64,000 bases of DNA from an uncultured Clostridia bacterium (GCA_944327625.1 CALVHL010000011.1:1-64000); one strand, 5' to 3'. Positions 15,240 through 25,135 are shown, numbered from the stretch's first letter. The notes: generated by a model not told the origin, from the sequence alone. Made by a program: numbers and translations.

Positions 15240-17540
15240 ATGAAAAAGATCAAGCGTGAGGCCGAACTGACGGCAGAACAACTTAATACCGTCAGATCGC
15301 TCGCGCGGAGTACGGGGCTGTGTTTCCAGACGGTCGCCATACTTTACGGCAGAGGGGTGGACACCGTCGAAAAGATCTCGGCGTTCATGCACCCTTCTGG
15401 CAGGCGCCTGCTCGATCCCTTCCTCATGAGCGGCATGGCGGAGGCAAAGCGCCTCATAACGAGGGCGCGCGACGAGGAGTGGGAAGTCGTCGTCTACGGC
15501 GACTACGACGCCGACGGCGTCTCTGCGAGCACGATAATGATCCGCTCGCTCGCCGATTTCGGCATAAACGCGCGCGTGTTTATTCCCGAGCGGCGCAACG
15601 GCTACGGGCTGAACATACCCTCGATCGACGAGATTTTCGAGGAGTATTGCCCCCAGCTTTTCATCACCGTCGACTGCGGAATATCCAACGCGACGGAGGT
15701 AGAATACATCAAGGAACAGGGCGCGGAGGTCATAATCACCGACCACCACGAGCTGCCCGACGAGCTGCCCGACTGCATCTGCATAAATCCCAAGATAAAG
15801 GACGACTATCCCTACGACAACCTGTGCGGCGCGGGCGTCGCGTTCAAGGTCGGCTGTGCGCTCAACGGCAGAAGCGCGTATAAATATCTCGATTTCGCCG
15901 CAATCGCCACTGTCGCCGACAGCGTTCCGCTGACGGGCGAGAACAGGGACATCGTCGCCGAGGGGCTGCGCATCATAAACGCTTCGCCGAGGAAGAACTA
16001 TTCTGGCTTCCTTTCGGGCAACGAAAAGGTCACAGCGCAGACGCTTGCCTTCTCCGTCGCGCCCAAGATCAACGCGGCGGGCAGAATGGGCGACGCGGGT
16101 TCGGCGCTTACGCTCTTTCTCTCGGAGGACGACGAGGAGATCTACGAATATTCCGTAAAACTTACGGCTTACAATATCGAGCGGCAGAAGTGCTGCGACG
16201 AACTGTACGCCTCCGCCAAGCAGAAGCTCCGCGAAAAGGGAGTGGGCGGCAGGGTGATAGTGCTGTGGGACGAGAGCTGGAATTCGGGCTTCGTCGGCAT
16301 AGTCGCCGCGCGGTTGTGCGAGGAATATTGCCGTCCCGCCCTGCTGTTCGTCAGAAACGGCGATATGCTCAAAGGCAGCGCGAGGTGCATAGAGGGCGTA
16401 AATATCTTTGAAGCGCTCAAATCCTGCGAGGACGTAATTGCCGAATTCGGCGGCCATTCGCAGGCGGCGGGCGTCAACATTTCGCTTGAAAATCTCGACG
16501 TGCTCGAACGCAGGCTGGACGAATATCTCAGGGCTAACTATTCGGCAGACGCCTTTGCCCCGACGGCTTATGTCAGCGGCGGGTTCGAGCCGAACGAAGT
16601 CAATAAACTCGTCAGGGAGTTGGAGATGTTAGAGCCCTACGGCGTGGGCAACAAGCGCCCGCTGTTCGTAATGGAGGCGACCGCGCTGTCGGTAAGGCCT
16701 ATCAAGGCGGGCTCGCCGCACCTCACCATGCGCGCGGGCGGGCTCGACATGATGTATTTCTCGGGCGCGAGACAGTCGGCAATTCTTTCAAGCAATATCC
16801 CCAAGCGCCTCATCTTTGAATATAATCTCTCCCAGTTCAGGGGCAGGGAATATATCAAGGGCTTCGTGCGGGACGTTGTGTACGACGGCAATCCGTCTGT
16901 GCCAGTCGGCGAATACGCCGCGATGATAACGCTCTCAACGCTCGCTCTGCCCCTTACCGATTGCAGGGTTATCGAGGTCACGCACCGCGCCGTACAGCAG
17001 GCAATCGACGGCTGCGGGGAGTACGGCACGGTATTCATTGCCTACGACAAGGCGACGCTCGGCAGGTACGATTTGCACGGCATGGAGGTCAACGTGTTCT
17101 ATCCCGCCGATGGCAAGCTCAGCTGCATAGTGCTGCTCGCTCCGTGTGCCGACTGCGACCTGTCGGGCTACGGCAGGGTAATATATCTCGACAACGTCTG
17201 CGCGGTCAGGCTGCCCTCGCTTGCGGGCAAGGACGTCTACGTCTGCTCGGAGATAAGCGGGGCAAAGCAATTGACTGCGCTCGACGCCGACCGCAACACC
17301 ATGCTCTCGGTATTCAGATCGATAAGCGCCAACGCGCCGAGGTTTGTCGGCGAAAGTATGTTGGAGATGGCGGTTTCCGTCGACGTCGGTTTCAGCGACT
17401 GTCAGACGCTTTTCGCGCTGATGGTATTCGAGGAGCTGGGGCTCATCGTCGCCGACGGCGGAAGGCTGAGAATATCGAGGGGCGTAAAGACGCAGCTCAA
17501 CAATTCAGACCTGTATAATTTTATCCTCTCCGTCAAGTGA
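15240..17540 (+). CDS. recJ: single-stranded-DNA-specific exonuclease RecJ
   Basis: A 766-residue 5'-3' exonuclease of the DHH family, of the long Firmicutes form. Metal-binding motifs are YGDYDADGVSAS, TVDCGISN and TDHHELPD, with DHHA1 marked by GGHSQAAGV near residue 410; an OB-like region and a long C-terminal extension follow. The start at 15240 (MKKIKREAEL) is chosen because a longer frame from 15147 would cross the terminator. AAAGG is too close to the ATG to be a normal ribosome-binding site. It is followed without a gap by the (p)ppGpp synthetase gene. Confidence 0.93.
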   Translation: MKKIKREAELTAEQLNTVRSLARSTGLCFQTVAILYGRGVDTVEKISAFMHPSGRRLLDPFLMSGMAEAKRLITRARDEEWEVVVYGDYDADGVSASTIMIRSLADFGINARVFIPERRNGYGLNIPSIDEIFEEYCPQLFITVDCGISNATEVEYIKEQGAEVIITDHHELPDELPDCICINPKIKDDYPYDNLCGAGVAFKVGCALNGRSAYKYLDFAAIATVADSVPLTGENRDIVAEGLRIINASPRKNYSGFLSGNEKVTAQTLAFSVAPKINAAGRMGDAGSALTLFLSEDDEEIYEYSVKLTAYNIERQKCCDELYASAKQKLREKGVGGRVIVLWDESWNSGFVGIVAARLCEEYCRPALLFVRNGDMLKGSARCIEGVNIFEALKSCEDVIAEFGGHSQAAGVNISLENLDVLERRLDEYLRANYSADAFAPTAYVSGGFEPNEVNKLVRELEMLEPYGVGNKRPLFVMEATALSVRPIKAGSPHLTMRAGGLDMMYFSGARQSAILSSNIPKRLIFEYNLSQFRGREYIKGFVRDVVYDGNPSVPVGEYAAMITLSTLALPLTDCRVIEVTHRAVQQAIDGCGEYGTVFIAYDKATLGRYDLHGMEVNVFYPADGKLSCIVLLAPCADCDLSGYGRVIYLDNVCAVRLPSLAGKDVYVCSEISGAKQLTALDADRNTMLSVFRSISANAPRFVGESMLEMAVSVDVGFSDCQTLFALMVFEELGLIVADGGRLRISRGVKTQLNNSDLYNFILSVK

Positions 17541-17545
17541 AGAAT

Positions 17546-19678
17546 ATGAAAACAGTAACCGATAAGATAAACGAATTGTACGGCGAAGCGGACAGAAATT
17601 TTCTCATCAAGGCTTACCGCTACGCCGAAAAAATGCACGAAAATCAGAAAAGGGCTTCGGGCGAGCCCTATTTTACGCACCCCTGCGCCGTTGCGGAAAT
17701 ACTCGTCGACCTCGGTCTGGACGCGCCTACCGTCGCGGCGGCGTTTCTGCACGACGTAATCGAGGACACGCCCGCCACGCCCGACGATATCCGTCGGGAA
17801 TTCGGCGACGAAGTGTATAACCTCGTCGACGGCGTCACCAAGCTCGACAAGATAAAGTTCCAGTCGCACGAGGAAGAGGACGCCGAAAACTTCCGCAAGA
17901 TCTTCGTCGCAATGGCAAAGGACGTCAGGGTAATAATCATCAAGCTCGCCGACCGCCTTCACAATATGCGTTCCTTGAATTTCCTCTCCAACGAACGCCA
18001 GCAGAGAATTGCGCGCGAAACGCTTGAAATCTTCACGCCGCTCGCGGGCAGGCTGGGTATTTCGCAGATCAAGTGCGAACTCGAAGACCTCTGCCTCAAA
18101 TATCTCGATCCCGAAGCCTACGAATACCTCGTCACCAACATTCACCAGAAGGTCGAGGAGCGCAGGAAGTTCGTCGATACCGTCGTCGCCAAGCTGACGG
18201 CAATGCTCAGGGAAAACAATATACGCGGCGAAGTGTTCGGCAGACCTAAGCACTTCTATTCCATCTACCGCAAGATGAAGAACAAGGGGCTTACGCTCGA
18301 CCAGATTTACGATTTAACGGCGGTCAGGGTAATCGTCGACAAGATAGAGGAATGTTATGAAGTGCTCGGCATAATCCACAAGCAGTGGAAGCCCGTGCCG
18401 GGCAGAATAAAAGACTATATCGCCACCCCCAAGCGCAATATGTACCAGTCGCTGCACACGACGGTCGTCACCGACTTCGGACAGTATTTTGAAATACAGA
18501 TCCGCACGGTCGAAATGCACAAGATGGCGGAATACGGCATCGCGGCGCACTGGAAGTATAAAGAGCAGAAATCGGGCGAGAGCAACTTCGACCAGAGGCT
18601 GAGCTGGATAAGGGACGTAATGGACTGGCAGGGCAGCCTCGACACCTCGAAGGAGTTTGTCGATTCGCTCAAAAACGACCTCTACACCTCCGAACTGCTC
18701 GTATTCACCCCGCACGGCAAGGTCATAAGCCTGCCGCTCGGCGCAACGCCCGTCGACTTCGCCTACGCCATTCATTCGGAAGTCGGCAACAAGTGCGTCG
18801 GCGCAAAGGTCAACGGCAAGATGGTGCCGCTTTCCAGTGTGCTCAAAACGGGCGACGTCATCGAGGTGCTCACTTCGGCTAACGCCAAAGGTCCGTCGTG
18901 GGATTGGCTCAAATTCGTAAAATCGGGCTCTGCCAAGGCAAAGATAAGGCAGTTCTTCAAACACGCCATGAAGGAGGAGAACCGCCAGACGGGCAAGGCA
19001 ATGCTCGAAGCCGAGGCAAAGCGCAGGGGCTATACGCTCGGCGAACTGCTCACCGACGACGCATTCAAGAAACTCAGCGAAAAACTCGTATATACGTCCG
19101 TCGACGAAATGCTCGCGTCCGTCGGCTACGGCGCGGTCAGCGTCAACCAGATAATCTATAAACTCATCGACTACCGCCGCAGGGAACAGCCCCTGCAACT
19201 TCCCAAGGTGGAGGCGGAAAAGTTGAAGCACACCCCCGCGGGCAGCGTATCCGTAAAGGGCATGGAGGGGCTTTTGGTGCGTTTCGCGCACTGCTGCAAC
19301 CCCGTTCCGGGCGACGACATAGTCGGCTTCGTTTCGCGCGGCAGGGGCGTAATCGTCCACCGCAAAGACTGTCCCAACTTAAAGGACTACGACGCCGAGC
19401 GCATACAGCCCGCCAGCTGGACGGGCGACGCCGAGCAGGGTTTCCTCGCGGGCATTAAGATAATAGCCACCGATGACAGCGGACTTACGGCGTTCATAAC
19501 CATGGAAATTTCCTCCATGCAGCTGTATATGACGCAGATCAACGGCAGGGTAGGCAAGGACGGCAAGGCGGTATTCGACATATCCGTCAAGCTCAACAAG
19601 CTCTCCGACCTCGACCTTCTCATCAAGCACCTCAAAAAGGACAAACGCATAATCGACGTATTCAGGACGACCAACTGA
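17546..19678 (+). CDS. rsh: bifunctional (p)ppGpp synthetase/hydrolase (Rel/RSH)
   Basis: About 710 residues with the full RSH layout: HD hydrolase domain (HPCAVAEILVDL, HDVIEDT, KLADRLHNMR), synthetase domain (RPKHFYSIYRKM, RIKDYIATPK, YQSLHTTV), TGS domain (VFTPHGKVISLP) and a C-terminal ACT domain. The RxKD signature (RIKD) is the one found in bifunctional Rel enzymes rather than in synthetase-only RelA. It makes and degrades the stringent-response alarmone. The ATG at 17546 is preferred; a GTG at 17537 overlapping the recJ stop is the alternative, and neither has a good Shine-Dalgarno site. Confidence 0.94.
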   Translation: MKTVTDKINELYGEADRNFLIKAYRYAEKMHENQKRASGEPYFTHPCAVAEILVDLGLDAPTVAAAFLHDVIEDTPATPDDIRREFGDEVYNLVDGVTKLDKIKFQSHEEEDAENFRKIFVAMAKDVRVIIIKLADRLHNMRSLNFLSNERQQRIARETLEIFTPLAGRLGISQIKCELEDLCLKYLDPEAYEYLVTNIHQKVEERRKFVDTVVAKLTAMLRENNIRGEVFGRPKHFYSIYRKMKNKGLTLDQIYDLTAVRVIVDKIEECYEVLGIIHKQWKPVPGRIKDYIATPKRNMYQSLHTTVVTDFGQYFEIQIRTVEMHKMAEYGIAAHWKYKEQKSGESNFDQRLSWIRDVMDWQGSLDTSKEFVDSLKNDLYTSELLVFTPHGKVISLPLGATPVDFAYAIHSEVGNKCVGAKVNGKMVPLSSVLKTGDVIEVLTSANAKGPSWDWLKFVKSGSAKAKIRQFFKHAMKEENRQTGKAMLEAEAKRRGYTLGELLTDDAFKKLSEKLVYTSVDEMLASVGYGAVSVNQIIYKLIDYRRREQPLQLPKVEAEKLKHTPAGSVSVKGMEGLLVRFAHCCNPVPGDDIVGFVSRGRGVIVHRKDCPNLKDYDAERIQPASWTGDAEQGFLAGIKIIATDDSGLTAFITMEISSMQLYMTQINGRVGKDGKAVFDISVKLNKLSDLDLLIKHLKKDKRIIDVFRTTN

Positions 19679-20283
19679 TGAAAGTATATAAAATCTATCC
19701 GAAAGGATTTGCCAGCAATACCTACGCCGTGACCGAGGACGGTAAAACTTGCGTACTCATAGACTGCGCCCAGCCCCGCGTCCTTGCGGAGTGCGAAAAA
19801 CTCGGCTTAACCCCGCAGGCGGTGCTGCTCACCCACGGACACTACGACCATATAGGCGGCTGCGGCGAACTGTGGAAGTCGGGCGCGAAGATATATTGCG
19901 GCAGGGGCGAGGACAAGCTCATCTTTTCGGACGCCAACCGCGCAATATTCCACGACATAGTCATTCCCCATTTTGAAATCGAACGTACGCTTGCCGACGG
20001 CGAGAGCATAACGCTCTGCGGCACAGAGTTTAAAGTTTTGTCCACCCCCGGGCATACGGCGGGCGGCGTCAGCTATCTCGCGGGCGACAGCCTGTTCACG
20101 GGCGACACACTCTTTTTCGAGAGCGTCGGCAGGTGGGATCTCGAAACGGGCAGCGCGACCGAACTCGTCGCGTCGATAAAAAAGCTCTATTCCTTAGAGG
20201 GCGACCGCAAGGCGTATTGCGGCCACGGCGAGGATACTTCGCTCGCTCACGAGCGCGCGTTCAACCCCTACGTGAGGCAGTGA
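19678..20283 (+). CDS. MBL-fold metallo-hydrolase (glyoxalase II-like)
   Basis: A 201-residue metallo-beta-lactamase fold protein with the metal motif THGHYDHIGG and later conserved histidines in STPGHTAGG and CGHGEDT. The start overlaps the stop of the preceding gene by one base (TGATG), and the next gene overlaps likewise. Similar small hydrolases follow rel and precede hemZ in many Clostridia. Substrate is not known; a hydroxyacylglutathione-hydrolase-like thioesterase role is only a family guess. Confidence 0.88.
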   Translation: MKVYKIYPKGFASNTYAVTEDGKTCVLIDCAQPRVLAECEKLGLTPQAVLLTHGHYDHIGGCGELWKSGAKIYCGRGEDKLIFSDANRAIFHDIVIPHFEIERTLADGESITLCGTEFKVLSTPGHTAGGVSYLAGDSLFTGDTLFFESVGRWDLETGSATELVASIKKLYSLEGDRKAYCGHGEDTSLAHERAFNPYVRQ

Positions 20284-21650
20284 TGTTTGAATATATCAAT
20301 TGCCCCTGGCTCGAACCCGAGATAATGGACGTGGTGCGCCTTTTCGGTGCGCAGGACGAAAAATTCGGGCATTATTTCGACTATTCGGGCGGAAAATATT
20401 ATAACTGCATAGAATACGGCGGCGAATTTTATGACTTTGAAAATTATGCCGACACCTTCGACGAGGTAGAGTTCAGGCGCTACGCCAAGAGGTTTTCAAA
20501 ACTCTCTTTCTACAAAGTGCTGTCGGCGGCAAAGGGTGTAAACTATCCCTACGGCGCGCTGACGGGCATAAGGCCGACAAAGCTCGCCTATCAGGAAATG
20601 ACTGCGGGGCGCGACTTTGAAAAGCTATTCAAGGAGCTGTGCGTTTCGGAGGAAAACATAGCGCACGTCGGAAACGTCATTATGACGCAGAAGAATATCT
20701 ACGACGATTTCGGCGGGCAGGACTTGTTCGTCAGCCTGCCGTTCTGTCCGACCAAGTGCGAATACTGCTCGTTCATAACCGCGCCCATAACAAAGACGGC
20801 GCACCTCGTCGACGACTATATAGGCTGTCTCGAACGCGAGATAGCCTCGCTTGCGCCCATTATTTCCCGTCCCAAGAGCATTTACGTCGGCGGAGGAACG
20901 CCCTTCGCAATCTCCGCGCCTCAGCTCGAAAGGGTACTGAGGGCGATAAGCGCGTTAAACCTGCCCGCCGTCGAATACACCGTCGAGGCGGGGCGGCCAG
21001 ACACTTTCACCGACGAAAAGCTATCGCTACTCAAAGACTTCGGCGTGACGCGCGTCTGCGTCAATCCCCAGTCGTTCATCGACGCAACGCTCGAAAAGAT
21101 AGGCAGAAAGCACACAGCCGCCGAGACCTTCGCCGCCTACGAAATGGCGGCAAAGTACGGCTTCGACATAAATATCGACCTCATAGCGGGGCTTGCGGAC
21201 GAGGGGGCGGAGCAGTTCGGCTATTCGCTCGACTGCGCAATCTCCTTAAACCCCGCAAACATAACCGTGCACACGCTCTCGCTCAAATCGGGAGCAAAGC
21301 TCAAAGAGGAGTGTTCCCGCCTCGACGTTCGCGGAATAGGCGAGATGATATCGCTCTCGCGCTGCCGACTTACAAAAGCGGGTTATTCGCCCTACTATAT
21401 GTACAGGCAGAAATATCAGGCGGGCGGCTGGGAAAACTGCGGCTGGTGCAAGGACGGCAAGGCGAGCGTCTACAACGTCGACGTAATGGAGGAGCGGGCG
21501 GATAACGTCGCCGTCGGCGCGAACGCCATCTCCAAGAGGGTATTCGGCGGGGGTGAACGCATAGAGCGGTACGCTTCGCCCAAGGACATTCCCTCATATA
21601 TCGCCAAGCTCGATAAAATAATTGAAGAAAGGCGCAAACTTTTTGAATAA
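20283..21650 (+). CDS. hemZ: coproporphyrinogen dehydrogenase-like radical SAM protein HemZ
   Basis: A 455-residue protein with an N-terminal domain of about 140 residues and a radical SAM domain with CPTKCEYC (Cys155, Cys159, Cys162), followed by GGGTPFAISAPQLERVL and a HemN-like C-terminal part ending in MYRQKYQAGGWENCGWC. This matches clostridial HemZ. The ATG overlapping the MBL gene stop by one base (20283) is preferred over a far upstream in-frame start. Since no other heme genes are here, its real substrate may not be coproporphyrinogen. Confidence 0.88.
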   Translation: MFEYINCPWLEPEIMDVVRLFGAQDEKFGHYFDYSGGKYYNCIEYGGEFYDFENYADTFDEVEFRRYAKRFSKLSFYKVLSAAKGVNYPYGALTGIRPTKLAYQEMTAGRDFEKLFKELCVSEENIAHVGNVIMTQKNIYDDFGGQDLFVSLPFCPTKCEYCSFITAPITKTAHLVDDYIGCLEREIASLAPIISRPKSIYVGGGTPFAISAPQLERVLRAISALNLPAVEYTVEAGRPDTFTDEKLSLLKDFGVTRVCVNPQSFIDATLEKIGRKHTAAETFAAYEMAAKYGFDINIDLIAGLADEGAEQFGYSLDCAISLNPANITVHTLSLKSGAKLKEECSRLDVRGIGEMISLSRCRLTKAGYSPYYMYRQKYQAGGWENCGWCKDGKASVYNVDVMEERADNVAVGANAISKRVFGGGERIERYASPKDIPSYIAKLDKIIEERRKLFE

Positions 21651-21665
21651 ATGCGCTCAATTTTA

Positions 21666-21745
21666 TTGCTATTTTCAAACGCTTATGATAAAATGATTGT
21701 GTTACGGGTACAAAGTCTGCGCGACAACTCTACGGCTCACTTTGT
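21666..21745 (+). promoter_or_regulatory. promoter and leader hairpin of rpsO
   Basis: TTGCTA (21666-21671), a 17-base spacer and TAAAAT (21689-21694) form a moderate promoter. In the leader, ACAAAGT (21710-21716) and ACTTTGT (21739-21745) can pair and hold an inner loop rich in G/C. Ribosomal protein S15 is often regulated by its own binding to the leader RNA; that this hairpin does so is an inference. GGAGG (21772-21776) precedes the ATG. Confidence 0.5.
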
Positions 21746-21786
21746 TCGCCGCATATAAATAATTCCATAGTGGAGGATAAACGTAA

Positions 21787-22041
21787 ATGGAAAAGTCAGA
21801 AATCATTGCAAAGTACGCAACCAAGCCCGGCGACACGGGTTCCCCCGAAGTGCAGATCGCGCTTCTCACCGAGAGGATCAATCACCTCAACGCACACCTT
21901 CAGGAGCATATCCACGACAATCATTCGAGACGCGGACTTCTGAAAATGGTAGGTCGCCGTCGCGGTCTTTTAGACTATCTCAAAGAAAAGGATATCGAAA
22001 GATACCGTGCAATCGTTGCGGCTCTCGGATTAAGAAAGTAA
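21787..22041 (+). CDS. rpsO: 30S ribosomal protein S15
   Basis: An 84-residue protein, typical in length, with the S15 signature [18 protein letters not shown] and [20 protein letters not shown]. It binds 16S rRNA early in assembly of the 30S platform. It has its own promoter and terminator, and pnp follows, the classical rpsO-pnp order. Confidence 0.98.
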   Translation: MEKSEIIAKYATKPGDTGSPEVQIALLTERINHLNAHLQEHIHDNHSRRGLLKMVGRRRGLLDYLKEKDIERYRAIVAALGLRK

Positions 22042-22047
22042 TGTAAT

Positions 22048-22085
22048 AAGAGCGGGCATAGTATAACTTTGCGCGCTCTTTTTTT
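22048..22085 (+). terminator. terminator after rpsO
   Basis: AAGAGCG (22048-22054) pairs with CGCTCTT (22074-22080) and is followed by a seven-T run ending at 22085. A second small hairpin, CCCTGCGAC/GTTGCGGGG with two G-U pairs, lies at about 22096-22116 in front of pnp and could be a processing site. Confidence 0.8.
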
Positions 22086-22145
22086 CATATTTTACCCTGC
22101 GACGGCGTTGCGGGGAAGAAAGGAAGTTAAGGAGTAGTAAGTTAA

Positions 22146-24251
22146 ATGGCACAAAACGCAAATTACAGACAGTTTTCCCTTGAAATCGGCGGCAGAGAAG
22201 TCGTAATCGAGACGGGAAAATATGCAGAACAGGCAAACGGCGCGTGCGTCGTCCGTTGCGGCGAAACGGCGGTAATGGTTACGGTATGTATGTCCGCCAC
22301 GCCCAGAGAGGGTATGGATTTCTTCCCCCTGCAGGTAGACTATGAGGAGAAGATGTATTCCATCGGCAAAATCCCCGGCGGCTTCAAAAAGAGAGAGGGC
22401 AGGGCAAGCGACAAGGCGATACTCACCAGCCGTCTCATCGACCGTCCCCTTCGTCCCCTTTTCCCCAAGGGACTTTTCAACGACGTCGTAGTCATCGCGC
22501 AGGCTATGTCGGTTGAACCCGACGTATCCCCCGAACCCCTCGCAATGATAGGTTCGTCGGTAGCTCTCGCAATTTCCGACATCCCCTGGGCAGGTCCTAC
22601 GGGCTCGGTTGTCGTCGGCATGGTAGACGGCAAATACGTCATCAATCCCGACCTCAAAGAGAGGGCAAAGAGCGATATTCACCTCAACCTTGCCGGCACT
22701 AAGGACGCCATTCTCATGATCGAGGCAGGCGCAAACGAAGTCTCCAACGAGCAGATGGTCGGCGCAATAATGTACGGCCACGAAGAAATCAAAAAGATCT
22801 GCGCCTTCATCGAGGACGTAATCGTTCCCGCAGTCGGCAAGACCAAGCTTGAAATCGAGCTCTATCACGTTCCCGAGGAGCTTGACAAGGAAGTCAGGGC
22901 TTACGCTTCCGAAAAGATCGACTGGGCAATCGACACCTTCGACCGTCAGGAGAGGGAGGCTCGTCAGGCTCAGGCAGAGCAGGAAGTTCTCGACCATTTC
23001 GCCGAGATCTATCCCGACAACAAGAGAGAGATAAAGGACAGCATCTATTACCTCACCAAGGAAAAGGTGCGCGCAAAGATATTCGACAAGGGCATCCGTC
23101 CCGACGGCAGAGGTCTCAAAGACGTCCGCCCGATTTGGTGCGAGAGGGGCGTACTTCCCCGCGTTCACGGTTCGGCGGTATTCACGAGAGGTCAGACGCA
23201 GACGCTCACCACCTGTACGCTCGGCATGCTCGGCGAAGTACAGAAGCTCGAGGGCCTCGACGAGGAGACCTACAAGAGATATATGCACCAGTACAACTTC
23301 CCCGGCTACTGCACGGGCGAAGCTAAGGCGCTCCGCTCCCCCGGCAGGAGAGAGATAGGCCACGGCGCGCTTGCCGAAAGGGCGCTCGTTCCCGTCATTC
23401 CTTCGGAGGAAGAATTCCCCTACGCTATAAGAGTTGTCAACGATATAATGAGCTCCAACGGCTCGTCCTCGATGGCTTCAGTGTGCGGCTCTACCATGGC
23501 GCTCATGGATGCGGGCGTTCCCATCAAAGCGCCCGTCGCAGGCGTCGCAATGGGACTTATCAAGAACCAGGAAACGGGCGAATTCAGGGTAATGACCGAC
23601 ATTCAGGGACTTGAAGACTTCCTCGGCGATATGGACTTCAAGGTAGCAGGTACCATGAAGGGCATCACCGCCATTCAGATGGATATAAAGATCAAGGGCA
23701 TTTCCGAGGAGATAATGCACACGGCAATCGACCAGGCGAACGAGGGCAGACAGTTCATACTGTCCAAGATGCTCGAATGTGTGCCCGAGGTCGCTCCTCA
23801 GCTCTCCGTCTACGCACCCAAGATCATCAGCTTTGAAATCGATCCCGAAAAGATCGGCGACGTCATCGGCAAGCAGGGCTGCGTAATCAAGAAGATAATG
23901 GAAGAAACCGGCACGGAAATCGAATTCAACGACGACGACAGCGGCAGAGGATATATCTCCACGACCGGCCCCATCGAGAACGCAGAGCGCGCTAAGGGCA
24001 TCATCCTTTCGATCGCTCACGATCCCGAGGTCGGCGATATGTTCGTCGGCACGGTCGTAAGGACGATCGCCATCGGCGCATTCGTCGAATTTGCTCCCGG
24101 CAAGGACGGCATGATCCACATCTCCAAGCTCTCCAATAAGAGGGTTGAAAAGGTAGAGGACGTCGTCAAGGTCGGCGACACCGTCAAGGTAGAGATAATC
24201 AAGATCGGCGACAAGGGCGTAGATCTCAAACTTCTCGAAAAGATCTCCTGA
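22146..24251 (+). CDS. pnp: polyribonucleotide nucleotidyltransferase (PNPase)
   Basis: A 701-residue phosphorolytic 3'-5' exoribonuclease. It shows two RNase PH-like domains (the second from RPDGRGLKDVRPIWCERG to about 540), a KH domain (KIGDVIGKQGCVIKKIMEE) and a C-terminal S1 domain (GTVVRTIAIGAFVEFAPGK, then DGMIHISKLS). It degrades mRNA and can add heteropolymeric tails. AAGGAG lies before the ATG. Promoter not recognised; it may be read through from rpsO. Confidence 0.97.
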   Translation: MAQNANYRQFSLEIGGREVVIETGKYAEQANGACVVRCGETAVMVTVCMSATPREGMDFFPLQVDYEEKMYSIGKIPGGFKKREGRASDKAILTSRLIDRPLRPLFPKGLFNDVVVIAQAMSVEPDVSPEPLAMIGSSVALAISDIPWAGPTGSVVVGMVDGKYVINPDLKERAKSDIHLNLAGTKDAILMIEAGANEVSNEQMVGAIMYGHEEIKKICAFIEDVIVPAVGKTKLEIELYHVPEELDKEVRAYASEKIDWAIDTFDRQEREARQAQAEQEVLDHFAEIYPDNKREIKDSIYYLTKEKVRAKIFDKGIRPDGRGLKDVRPIWCERGVLPRVHGSAVFTRGQTQTLTTCTLGMLGEVQKLEGLDEETYKRYMHQYNFPGYCTGEAKALRSPGRREIGHGALAERALVPVIPSEEEFPYAIRVVNDIMSSNGSSSMASVCGSTMALMDAGVPIKAPVAGVAMGLIKNQETGEFRVMTDIQGLEDFLGDMDFKVAGTMKGITAIQMDIKIKGISEEIMHTAIDQANEGRQFILSKMLECVPEVAPQLSVYAPKIISFEIDPEKIGDVIGKQGCVIKKIMEETGTEIEFNDDDSGRGYISTTGPIENAERAKGIILSIAHDPEVGDMFVGTVVRTIAIGAFVEFAPGKDGMIHISKLSNKRVEKVEDVVKVGDTVKVEIIKIGDKGVDLKLLEKIS

Positions 24252-24273
24252 GCGCGTTAATCAAGGCATATTG

Positions 24274-24304
24274 CCGCCCCGATTGAAAAATCGGGGCGGT
24301 TTTT
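24274..24304 (+). terminator. terminator after pnp
   Basis: CCGCCCCGATT (24274-24284), loop GAAA and AATCGGGGCGG (24289-24299) form a perfect 11-bp stem followed by T5. It is one of the strongest terminators in the window. Confidence 0.93.
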
Positions 24305-24382
24305 GCGTATTTTGCCAAAGAGTGCGATTTTCGGGCGTGAGAATTCAATTGCTCCCGTAATATGTGCCGTTCAACGCATATT

Positions 24383-25087
24383 TCAGCCCGCGCAGGACAG
24401 ATAATTGACCGCGCCCTTGAACACGGCGTAGGCAAGCGCCCGCTGAAAGCTCTCGTCGTTTAAAAGCGCGTCGTCCTCGGCGTTGGAGAGAAAGCCGCAC
24501 TCGACTATTACCGAGGGGCTGTCGGTGCATTTCAGCATGAAATAATCGCCTTTCAGCGGCTGGTTGCTCGCCCCCGCCTCGGGCATTAAGTTCAGCTGTT
24601 CCTGAATACACGCGGCAAGCGCCTCTCCGCTCTCGCTCGACGGGTTGAAGAACACCGTTCCGCCCCTTCTCGACGGCAGCGGGCAGTAATTCTGGTGTAT
24701 GCTTATGACCATATCGGCGGCGCAGTCCTCGATTATCTGCTTGCGCGCCTGCATATCCCGCTTCTTGAACCCGGGCGCGGTAGTGCCGTACAGTCCCGAC
24801 TGCGTCGTCCTCGTCATCACGCAGTTGAAGCCCGCGGCGGTAAACTGCCCTTTAAGGTATCGCGAAATTGCAAGGTTAATGTCCGCCTCGTCGCTGCCCG
24901 ACTTTACGCCCGTCACGCCGTTGTCAATGCCGCCGTGCCCCGCGTCGACGACTATCGTCGGCATATCGGGGTTGAGCGCCGTCTGCCTTGCGGCGGCGAA
25001 ACCCGCGAACAATCCGAGGGATATCGCGGCGCACAGAATAAGCGTCGTTCCCGCCAAAAAACTTTTCTTCAAAAACAAGGTTTTCAC
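24383..25087 (-). CDS. cwlD: N-acetylmuramoyl-L-alanine amidase, CwlD type
   Basis: A 234-residue exported amidase with a signal peptide or membrane anchor at residues 8-33. The amidase_3 zinc and catalytic residues are His51 (DAGHGG), Glu67 (DEAD), His131 (SIHQN) and Glu196 (VECGFLSN). Length and layout match CwlD, which acts in the mother cell to prepare muramic delta-lactam in spore cortex. Assignment to CwlD rather than a vegetative amidase rests on size and the many other sporulation genes nearby. The start codon is GTG with no clear Shine-Dalgarno site. Confidence 0.82.
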   Translation of the reverse strand: MKTLFLKKSFLAGTTLILCAAISLGLFAGFAAARQTALNPDMPTIVVDAGHGGIDNGVTGVKSGSDEADINLAISRYLKGQFTAAGFNCVMTRTTQSGLYGTTAPGFKKRDMQARKQIIEDCAADMVISIHQNYCPLPSRRGGTVFFNPSSESGEALAACIQEQLNLMPEAGASNQPLKGDYFMLKCTDSPSVIVECGFLSNAEDDALLNDESFQRALAYAVFKGAVNYLSCAG

Positions 25088-25106
25088 GGTATAGTGTATT
25101 GAATTC

Positions 25107-25135
25107 TTGATTTTTTTATGCCTTGGTGATATAAT
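25107..25135 (+). promoter_or_regulatory. sigma-A promoter of the mrnC-rlmB-sigH operon
   Basis: TTGATT (25107-25112), a 17-base spacer ending in TGA and TATAAT (25130-25135) make a strong promoter with an extended -10 element. It would start transcription about 30 bases before mrnC. Confidence 0.8.
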
